DNA of 5,410 nt, taken from the NCBI GenBank assembly GCA_022567055.1, contig JADFHU010000440.1, forward strand, positions 1-5,410, written 5' to 3'. This document shows, one piece after another, positions 1 to 5,410 of this stretch. The position numbers were made by a program, and so were the translations under genes. The DNA is from Planctomycetota bacterium. GTDB taxonomy: Bacteria; Planctomycetota; Phycisphaerae; Sedimentisphaerales; Anaerobacaceae. The notes under the pieces are model-generated. The model saw only the letters and a program-made list of their open reading frames with translations. It was not told the origin of the DNA and ran no database searches. The first letter of the stretch is position 1, and each line of letters opens with the position of its first letter.

Positions 1-3000
1 TCCACCACCTCATTGTCGTCATCTCTGCTGTGCACTTCGTCCCAGTGCCATGAGTCGCCGGGTTGGATTTCGATAAAGCGTACCCAACCACTGACATGGT
101 TTAGGGTGTTGGTCACCATCCCAGGGATACGCACCCAGAAGGAGTCATCACTGCCACTGGGAGCGATCACACGGAAGGCAAGACGGTACACACCGTCCTC
201 AGGGAGGGTCAGGGGATACGTCGCCAAACCGTCGGCCGGGGGTTGACCCGTAGAGCTTCCGGTGCCATTGGGCACGGCCACATACTGACTTCCGGAGGCA
301 GCCGGATCATCCAGGATCTCCAACGGAGCCGTGGGCGCTCCCGATTCGGCCTCGAACCAGGTCACCACGTCGTCAGGAGACGCACCAATGTTGCTCAATC
401 CGCTCAGCACTTCGTCCGCCGATGGACTAGCGACGCTGACATGGAGATAGTCCGCCAAGACCGTGCCTATCGCACCGGAGTCTTCGACACCGAAGGTGAT
501 GGATCGGATGCTGGACAGATTCAATCCACCCATGTCGCTGAAGGGAATGTTCAACAGGGTCCAGCCCGTCAAATTGGTCGCAGCCGGATCGGGATGCGAG
601 ACCTTGAGGCTCTGGCCTGCACTATCTGTGACCGTCAGATAAACCGAAGCCGCCCCATTATCGGGTTGCTCGACGGTCATTTCTTCCAGACGCCAACCAG
701 CGCTTACATTACCGGTCACGGTGATGTTTGAGAACTCGGCAACGGTCGGAACACCCGTGTGGCTGGTTACGGCCAGACCAATCACGACCGGATCGAGCAT
801 CAAGAGCGTCACTGGCGATGAGCTATGCATCTCTTCCCAAGTCACCCCGTCTGCGGAATGCTGGGCCGAGAAGCTGTTGCCCGTACGCGTGAGCCGCAGC
901 CAGTGTGGGAATGGTGTTGAGTTCTCAGGCGTGGCACCGCCGCCGGTATTGGTGGCAAAGACCTCGCGGAACTTGACTTCCACTCGGTCCCGGGGCGTAA
1001 TAATCCCGTGAACATACAGATCGCTTGGATCCAGAGAATTTCGGATCATCACGCCGGCCTTGGCCCATGTATGGACATCTTGAAGGCTTTCGGCTTTCAC
1101 CGTGATCGAGCCATCACCGGTCAGTTCCTTATAGGCGAAGTTGAACTCGTCGGTCATGTTATGAATGTCCGCGCCGATCCCTGCCATAGTGACACTGCCG
1201 TCCGGGTTCTCGACGAATTGCGCCGGTCCGCCCTGGAAGTAAATGCCAAGGTTATCCGGGGCACCGACTGTCACATCCAGAGAAGGATTGAACGTCCGGG
1301 TTGCCTCGGCTACGGCAGCCGTTGTGGTATCGAACGCTATTGGCAAGGACTGGCTGCCTTCATACGAGCTACTCGACGCTTCATTCCCTGATGGGCCAGT
1401 ACCGACGAGGGCACCATTGTTGGCCTCGTCTCCGAATCCGTCCACCCAGGTGGCCCAGATCTCGAGGTTTTCCTCGTCCTTGTAACTCTCCATGTCGTCG
1501 ACGGCTTGGCTGCCCGGTGTGACGAAGACATTGATGGGACCGGGATAGGTGGTACCGTCCGCGGCCACATCGATAATCTGGTTGAAGTAGACCTTTCCGT
1601 ATTCCAGACCCGACAGGGCATGGCTCTTGTCGGCCGTCGTGGCGATCACGGCACTGCCGTCTGCCACCGCGGCCTGGTCCTGACTCAGCAGGACCTGATG
1701 CTCGACGGTAAAACGACCGGCACGCCAGCTTAGGGTGACGTCCGGGTCGTCCAAATCGGCGCCATCGGCCGGTGAGAATTCCCGCGGGAAGGCGGGGATG
1801 GCGGTGAACTGAACCTCACTGAGGCCCGCCTGCGCTAGGAAACCATGGGCACTGGTGATGGTCATTCGCACCGACATGGCCTGAACGCCGTTAAGGGCAA
1901 TGGTCGTGTTGGCGGCACTGTTTGTACCGGGTGCCTGGTTCAAGGGTCCGACGCCATCGACCGCGGTGAAGTCCGTGCCATTGGCCGAGACCTCGAGTAT
2001 GATATCCTTGGCACCGAAGCCCACTATGAATTCAATCAACTGGTTCTGGTTCCAGACCTGCATCTCATGCAGGGAATAGACCTGATCGAAATCAAACTGA
2101 ATGGTGGCCGGGAGGCCGGTACTGAGCCACATGTCCGTTTCCGTGGTGCCGTGCAGGCCGTCGGCCAGACCGGAGCCGTCCACGACCTTGCCGGGACCGT
2201 TGTCTGCGCCAAACTGGCTGTCGGCCGTGGCGCTGACATTGGTGACGAGGTTGGCCACGGACTCGACGGTAAAGCTCCAGGTGTCGCCCGCATGGACCGT
2301 AAAGTCCGGCGCCCCGTTGACTTCGTCGACCGCCCAGTAGTAGGTGGTCTCCAGATCGGTCTGCATCGCCTGGGAGGTATCGGTCAGACCCTCTCCCACC
2401 AATGCAGATGCGGCCCGATCGTTCACGTCGGCGAAATTGGCGCCGAAGTACACATTGTGCGTCTTGGCGAAGTCACCGGCCGACCAGCTCAGCTCATTGA
2501 TATACCAGGGGACGTCCGCAGCGTCATTGCCCGGACTCGGGCCGCCGGCTGCGCCTGCGCTGGGGACCTCCGCGTTTTCATAATCCGCATCCGTGGGCAC
2601 GTAGCCGGGATCATCCGTCCACATGAAGACATCCCAGAGCGCTCCGGTCTGCCGGGCGACGATATACATCGTGTTCTCACCGTCTCGAAGCGTCTTGGTA
2701 TGTGCCTCTTCATGGTTGGGATTGGTCCATGTCCAGGGAGGTCCTTCGTTTTGCTCGAAGATCCGCTGACCGTTGACTAAGCCGCTCACCGGCAGCACAA
2801 ATGAGGTTGGGTCGCCCGGGTGGCCCTCCACCACCATATAATCGGACTGATTGCTGGGGTTGATCACCCGGCCCCAGAAATACCAGGTACCGCCCGAGCC
2901 ACCGGCTTTGCTGATGTCAAAGGTATAGCGAATCAAACTCTGGCCGTTGGATCCACTAATACTGCTAATGGCCTGGCCAAAGGCGCCGGGTTCATCGACC

Positions 3001-3182
3001 ACGGCGAAAGAAGAGTCATCCGCGGGATCGCGTTCATCGAAATCCTCGACTTCAAACCAGATCTGATGTCCGCCTGCGATGTTTGAGGTTTTGAAGGTTT
3101 CTACTGCACTGACAGAGCTTGTTGCAAGCAACAACAGCCCGAAAATACAGAGCACTGTGGGTCTAAACGATTGTTTCGACAT
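1..3182 (-). CDS. Gene A: secreted multidomain carbohydrate-binding protein (discoidin / FnIII-like / ConA-like / CBM-like), 3' end outside window
   Basis: The frame runs open from an ATG at 3182-3180 to the left edge: 1060 codons plus two bases, with no stop. The start is fixed by an AAGGAGG site 8 bases upstream and by a signal peptide (residues 1-26). Modules in order: CBM6/35-like (about 38-195, beginning IWFEVEDFDERD); a Gly/Ala/Pro-rich linker (204-220); FnIII-like (221-306, with LSWSAGDFAKTHNVYFG and TYYWAVDEVNG); discoidin/F5-8C-like galactose-binding fold (311-463); a second FnIII-like module (464-557); a jelly-roll module (561-651 and 841-917) split by a ConA-like domain (652-840); and a C-terminal CBM6/35-like module from 939 (TWFEAESGA). 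The mature part has no cysteine. No catalytic domain is visible. By alignment with gene B, about 29 residues and the stop lie beyond the edge, giving roughly 1089 residues (inference). Likely role: binding glycans at or outside the cell surface. Module names come from memory of the families; ligands are unknown. Confidence 0.9.
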   Translation of the reverse strand, partial: MSKQSFRPTVLCIFGLLLLATSSVSAVETFKTSNIAGGHQIWFEVEDFDERDPADDSSFAVVDEPGAFGQAISSISGSNGQSLIRYTFDISKAGGSGGTWYFWGRVINPSNQSDYMVVEGHPGDPTSFVLPVSGLVNGQRIFEQNEGPPWTWTNPNHEEAHTKTLRDGENTMYIVARQTGALWDVFMWTDDPGYVPTDADYENAEVPSAGAAGGPSPGNDAADVPWYINELSWSAGDFAKTHNVYFGANFADVNDRAASALVGEGLTDTSQAMQTDLETTYYWAVDEVNGAPDFTVHAGDTWSFTVESVANLVTNVSATADSQFGADNGPGKVVDGSGLADGLHGTTETDMWLSTGLPATIQFDFDQVYSLHEMQVWNQNQLIEFIVGFGAKDIILEVSANGTDFTAVDGVGPLNQAPGTNSAANTTIALNGVQAMSVRMTITSAHGFLAQAGLSEVQFTAIPAFPREFSPADGADLDDPDVTLSWRAGRFTVEHQVLLSQDQAAVADGSAVIATTADKSHALSGLEYGKVYFNQIIDVAADGTTYPGPINVFVTPGSQAVDDMESYKDEENLEIWATWVDGFGDEANNGALVGTGPSGNEASSSSYEGSQSLPIAFDTTTAAVAEATRTFNPSLDVTVGAPDNLGIYFQGGPAQFVENPDGSVTMAGIGADIHNMTDEFNFAYKELTGDGSITVKAESLQDVHTWAKAGVMIRNSLDPSDLYVHGIITPRDRVEVKFREVFATNTGGGATPENSTPFPHWLRLTRTGNSFSAQHSADGVTWEEMHSSSPVTLLMLDPVVIGLAVTSHTGVPTVAEFSNITVTGNVSAGWRLEEMTVEQPDNGAASVYLTVTDSAGQSLKVSHPDPAATNLTGWTLLNIPFSDMGGLNLSSIRSITFGVEDSGAIGTVLADYLHVSVASPSADEVLSGLSNIGASPDDVVTWFEAESGAPTAPLEILDDPAASGSQYVAVPNGTGSSTGQPPADGLATYPLTLPEDGVYRLAFRVIAPSGSDDSFWVRIPGMVTNTLNHVSGWVRFIEIQPGDSWHWDEVHSRDDDNEVV
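663..1229 (-). other. ConA-like (DUF1349-type) domain inserted in the jelly-roll module of gene A, absent from gene B
   Basis: Residues 652-840 of gene A have no counterpart in gene B. A reads ..GIYFQG, then the insert, then DNGAASVYLTV.., while B reads ..GIFFQGDPNNGAASVYLTV.. without a break (B junction near 4450). The insert is in frame, 189 codons. Its phrases (ADIHNMTDEFNFAYKEL, TWAKAGVMIRNSLDPSD, HWLRLTRTGNSFSAQHSADG, DPVVIGLAVTSH, AEFSNITVTG) are those of concanavalin A-like DUF1349/REE1-type beta-sandwich domains common in planctomycete secreted proteins. A similar nesting exists in other proteins of that group as I recall, so B may have lost it rather than A gained it. It probably adds a further glycan-binding surface (inference). 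Confidence 0.8.
1600..1680 (-). repeat. 81-bp segment identical to 4817-4897 (gene A copy)
   Basis: Base-by-base comparison shows no mismatch over 81 bases, including all synonymous positions. It lies in the second FnIII-like module of gene A (about residues 502-528, AVADGSAVIATTADKSHALS and flanks). Identity breaks at once on both sides. Surrounding sequence is similar but clearly substituted. Confidence 0.93.
3105..3182 (-). other. Signal peptide of gene A
   Basis: Residues 1-26 show the classic Sec layout: a positive n-region (K3, R7), a hydrophobic core around CIFGLLLLA, then a polar stretch ending V-S-A before VETF. Signal peptidase I would be expected to cut after A26. The only cysteine (C12) lies in the core, not at a lipobox, so this is not a lipoprotein signal. 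It supports export of gene A and confirms the start codon. Confidence 0.87.
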
Positions 3183-3190
3183 GTTTCATT

Positions 3191-3197
3191 CCTCCTT
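3191..3197 (-). promoter_or_regulatory. Ribosome binding site of gene A
   Basis: AAGGAGG on the minus strand lies 8 bases before the ATG at 3182-3180. It decides the start: an out-of-frame ATG at 3189 is too close to the site and ends after 8 codons, and no other in-frame ATG lies nearby. Confidence 0.85.
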
Positions 3198-3300
3198 CGT
3201 TTGAAGTACATTGAGTTGGTTGGTACCCGGACCTTCCATGACCCAGGAAGACAGATGATTGGGCTTCTGAGACACACCTCCTTTTCGACTGTCATGGATT

Positions 3301-3320
3301 GTCGAATCAGTGGGTTCGAC
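3301..3320 (-). repeat. Inverted repeat in the gene A leader
   Basis: GTCGAA and TTCGAC form a perfect 6-bp inverted repeat around an 8-base spacer. It lies about 40 bases after the predicted transcription start. A third copy of the half-site (TTCGAC) follows at 3284-3289 on the plus strand. It could be a small RNA hairpin or a protein-binding dyad; a repeat this short may be chance. Confidence 0.35.
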
Positions 3321-3364
3321 GACTGTTCAGACGGATGTCATTCAGTACGTTTGCACTGGTGGCT

Positions 3365-3393
3365 AGTTTAGCATTGCCGAACCGTAATTTCAA
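3365..3393 (-). promoter_or_regulatory. Candidate sigma70-type promoter for gene A
   Basis: On the minus strand TTGAAA (3393-3388) is followed after exactly 17 bases by TAAACT (3370-3365). TG lies one base before the -10 element, as in extended -10 promoters. Predicted transcription start is near 3358, giving a 5' leader of about 175 bases. The palindrome AATCGATT overlaps the upstream edge of the -35 element and could be an operator, but it is short. Found by eye only. Confidence 0.5.
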
Positions 3394-3630
3394 TCGATTT
3401 CGACCAGCCTCCCAACTGAACATGTTTCTGAGAAAACCGTTACGCAGCTACCGCAGACATGAAACAGATTTGACCACAAAACTCAGTTGGATTTCATAAG
3501 CGTTTTGTTGGCATAGAGTGAAATGGGTCTTCACAAGCCTACAAGTCCTTTTGGCGAAATGATCTGCCCTGCGAGCGGAAGAATCTGGAGATGATGCCGA
3601 CGAGACCCCATCAGGTCTTCGGCGAGCGCA

Positions 3631-3666
3631 CAAGAAAGGGTCTGTGACGTATCGCCACAGACCCTC
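3631..3666 (-). terminator. Putative intrinsic terminator of gene B
   Basis: A perfect 10-bp stem (AGGGTCTGTG at 3637-3646 with its complement at 3656-3665 on the plus strand) encloses a 9-base loop. On the minus strand it lies 25 bases past the gene B stop and is followed by TTTCTTG, a short interrupted T-tract. Stem and position fit a Rho-independent terminator; the weak T-tract lowers certainty. It would separate transcription of B from A. It could also simply protect the 3' end of the mRNA. Confidence 0.65.
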
Positions 3667-3690
3667 GGTGTTAACCTGTCAAGGACAACC

Positions 3691-5410
3691 TCACTTCAGT
3701 ACCGCGATGGCATCGAGTAATGCGCCGTCTTCACGCTGTGCGACCTCGAGGGTGTGAGTGCCCGCAGACAGGGTGAAATCGACCAACTGGAAGGATTCGT
3801 CAGGCTCCCAGCTGTGCACCTCGTCCCAGTGCCAGCGGTCACCGGGTTGAATGCCGTTAAACCGTACCCAACCACTGGCATGGTTCGTGGTATTGGTCAC
3901 CATGCCCGGGATGCGGACCCAGAAGGAATCGCTTCCACCCGTGATGATGACCCGGAATGCCAGTCTATACACGCCGTCCTCGGGTACGTTGAAGCTATAC
4001 GTCGCAACGCCGTCGGCTGGAGGATTGCCGTTCTGGTTGCCAATGCCGTTCTCTGTGCCGATATGCTCACCTGCCGAGGCAGTGGGACTATCCGAGAACA
4101 CCTGCATCGGAGCCGTGATCGCACCCGATTCCGCCTCGAACCAGGTCACCACGTCGTCGGAAGAGGCACCAATGTTGCTCAATCCGCTCAGCACTGCCTC
4201 CGGGGATGGACTGGCGATGCTGACATGGAGATAGTCTGCAAAGACCGTGCCGGCCGCACCGGAGTCTTCGACGCCGAAGGTGATCGATCGGATGCTGGAC
4301 AGATTCAGGCTGCCCATGTCACTGAAGGGAATGTTCAACAGGGTCCAGGCGGTCAACTGTGTCGCAGCCGGATCCGGATGTGAGACCTTGACGCTCTGGC
4401 CAGCGGCGTCGATGACGGTCAGGTAGACAGAAGCAGCACCGTTATTGGGGTCACCCTGGAAGAAGATTCCAAGGATATCCGGAGCACCGACTGTCAGATC
4501 CAGGGACGGACTAAACGTCTGGGTGGCCTCGGCGACGGATGCCGTCGTCAGATCGTACTCCACGGGCAGGGACTGCCTGCCCTCATAGACTTCATCCGTT
4601 TCCGGTATCCCGGCTACGCCACCCACCAGGGAACCATTGGCCGGATCATCAAATCCATCCACCCAGGTGGCCCAGATCTCGAAAAACTCCTCGTCCTTGT
4701 AACTCTCCATGTCGTCGATGGCTTGGACGGCCGGGGTGTAGAATTGGATGATGGGACCGGCGTAGGTGGTGCCGTCCGCAGCCAGGTCAATGATCTGCGT
4801 GAAGTAGGCGTTTCCATATTCCAGACCCGACAGGGCATGGCTCTTGTCGGCCGTCGTGGCGATCACGGCACTGCCGTCTGCCACCGCGGCCTGGTCCGTG
4901 CTTAGCAGGACCTGATGCTCGGCGGCAAAACGACCGGCACGCCAGCTCAGGATCACGTCCAGGTCGTCCGTCTCGTCGCCATTGCCCGGGGAGAATTCCC
5001 GCGGGAAGGCGGGGATGGCGGTGAACTGAACCTCGCTGAGTCCCGCCTGCCCAATGAAACCATAGGCACTGGTGATGGTCATTCGCACGGACATGGCCAG
5101 CACGCCGTTAAGGGCAATGGTCGTGTTGGCGGCACTGTCGGTACCGGGTGCCTGGTTCAAGGGTCCCACGCCGTCGACCGCGGTGTAGTCCGTGCCATTG
5201 GCCGAGACCTCGAGGGTGATATCCTTGGCACCGAAGCCCAACAGGGACTCGATCAACTGGTTCTGGTTCCAGACGTGCATCTCATGCAAGACATGGACCT
5301 CATCGAAATCAAACTGAATGGTGGCCGGGAGTCCTGCGGCGAGCCACATATCCGGTGCCGTGGTGCCGTGCAGGCCGTCGGTCAGGCCGGAGCCGTTCAC
5401 GACGTTGCCG
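3691..5410 (-). CDS. Gene B: paralogue of gene A, multidomain carbohydrate-binding protein, 5' end outside window
   Basis: The frame enters from the right edge and ends at TGA (3693-3691). A GTG at 5400 could be taken as a start, but upstream codons continue the alignment with A (GNVVNGSG against GKVVDGSG), so it is internal. Numbering from that GTG (569 residues): discoidin-like module, truncated (1-130); FnIII-like (131-224); jelly-roll module (228-395, starting IDDMESYKDEEFFEIWATW); CBM6/35-like (417-569). The last module begins with TWFEAESGA; E422 and E424 sit where this fold often has calcium-site glutamates. It ends with REDGALLDAIAVLK, the usual last strand of such modules. Trp494, 511, 523 and 525 are possible sugar-stacking residues. 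It is cysteine-free and very acidic: I count 75 Asp/Glu against 17 Lys/Arg. If it matches A, about 330 N-terminal residues including a signal peptide lie outside the window. No enzyme domain is seen; the missing N-terminus could hold one. Confidence 0.92.
   Translation of the reverse strand, partial: GNVVNGSGLTDGLHGTTAPDMWLAAGLPATIQFDFDEVHVLHEMHVWNQNQLIESLLGFGAKDITLEVSANGTDYTAVDGVGPLNQAPGTDSAANTTIALNGVLAMSVRMTITSAYGFIGQAGLSEVQFTAIPAFPREFSPGNGDETDDLDVILSWRAGRFAAEHQVLLSTDQAAVADGSAVIATTADKSHALSGLEYGNAYFTQIIDLAADGTTYAGPIIQFYTPAVQAIDDMESYKDEEFFEIWATWVDGFDDPANGSLVGGVAGIPETDEVYEGRQSLPVEYDLTTASVAEATQTFSPSLDLTVGAPDILGIFFQGDPNNGAASVYLTVIDAAGQSVKVSHPDPAATQLTAWTLLNIPFSDMGSLNLSSIRSITFGVEDSGAAGTVFADYLHVSIASPSPEAVLSGLSNIGASSDDVVTWFEAESGAITAPMQVFSDSPTASAGEHIGTENGIGNQNGNPPADGVATYSFNVPEDGVYRLAFRVIITGGSDSFWVRIPGMVTNTTNHASGWVRFNGIQPGDRWHWDEVHSWEPDESFQLVDFTLSAGTHTLEVAQREDGALLDAIAVLK
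4817..4897 (-). repeat. 81-bp segment identical to 1600-1680 (gene B copy)
   Basis: This is the partner copy in the FnIII-like module of gene B, same orientation, 3217 bases away. As a direct repeat it could support recombination that deletes or duplicates the intervening segment and fuses the two genes. Confidence 0.93.

Larger units (their letters stand above)
3183..3690. other. Intergenic region between gene B and gene A (508 bases)
   Basis: No convincing gene is present on either strand. Read on the minus strand it holds, in order: the 3' flank of gene B with a terminator-like hairpin, about 240 bases with no recognised signal, a sigma70-like promoter, a leader of about 175 bases with a small inverted repeat, and the ribosome binding site of gene A. 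It looks more A/T-rich than the flanking genes by eye, as expected for non-coding sequence. Confidence 0.75.

Noticed and set aside
243..731. Plus-strand frame resembling another at 3754-4383
   Set aside because: The two antisense products look alike only because the sense genes are paralogues read in the same mirrored frame. Conservation here is inherited from genes A and B.
1845..2780. A 311-codon plus-strand open frame
   Set aside because: It lies wholly antisense to gene A across discoidin and FnIII-like modules whose sense reading is clearly conserved in gene B. Its product has no recognisable features, and long antisense frames are common opposite GC-rich genes.
3101..3295. A 64-codon minus-strand frame overlapping the start of gene A
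   Set aside because: It overlaps the signal-peptide codons in another frame, is rich in Cys and Arg, and its ATG has no ribosome site upstream. The AAGGAGGTG lies inside it, not before it.
3602..3619. Small hairpin AGACC..GGTCT beyond the terminator
   Set aside because: The stem is only 5 bp and no T-tract or gene is associated with it; expected by chance.
3448..3633. A 61-codon minus-strand frame in the intergenic region
   Set aside because: It would start at TTG with no Shine-Dalgarno, directly after the putative terminator, and its sequence looks like translated non-coding DNA.
3691..5400. Treating the GTG at 5400 as the true start of gene B
   Set aside because: Codons upstream to the window edge continue the alignment with gene A in mid-domain, and no signal peptide follows the GTG.
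1..5410. Mobile element, CRISPR array or RNA gene
   Set aside because: I saw no transposase motifs, terminal inverted repeats, regularly spaced short repeats, or tRNA/rRNA-like segments. The only long repeats are the two paralogous genes.

Overview
The window carries two large, co-oriented genes on the minus strand, both cut by the window edges, separated by a 508-base intergenic region. No plus-strand gene, RNA gene, mobile element or CRISPR array is supported. The proteins look like secreted multidomain carbohydrate-binding proteins of a planctomycete or a relative in the PVC group. The grounds are recognised family phrases: 'DDMESYKDE..IWATWVDGF', 'TYYWAVDEVNG..GDTWSFTV' and 'LSWSAGDFAKTHNVYFG'. 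These sit in mosaics of discoidin, fibronectin-III-like and concanavalin-like modules typical of those genomes. The phylum is an inference; there is no marker gene here.

Layout in transcription order, right to left. (1) Positions 5410-3691: gene B, missing its 5' end. It holds a discoidin-like module, an FnIII-like module, a jelly-roll module and a C-terminal CBM6/35-like module, ending at a TGA at 3693-3691. (2) Positions 3690-3183: a terminator-like hairpin behind gene B, a sigma70-type promoter (TTGAAA, 17 bp, TAAACT), a leader of about 175 bases, and a strong Shine-Dalgarno site. (3) Positions 3182-1: gene A, beginning with a clear signal peptide and open to the left edge (1060 complete codons, no stop). 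It is easy to miss because no stop codon lies in the window.

Gene A is a paralogue of gene B. From about residue 331 of A onward the two align module by module, so this is a tandem duplication. The main difference is a concanavalin A-like (DUF1349-type) domain of about 189 codons. It sits in frame inside the jelly-roll module of A and is absent from B. Similarity is uneven: an 81-bp stretch is identical at the DNA level, while the C-terminal modules have clearly diverged, which suggests gene conversion or patchy selection.

No catalytic domain is visible in either protein. The likely shared role is binding polysaccharide or glycan outside the cytoplasm or at the cell surface. Separate terminator and promoter signals suggest the two genes can be expressed independently. 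I see no sign of a wholly new system; the points of interest are the domain indel, the patchy identity and the long leader of gene A.
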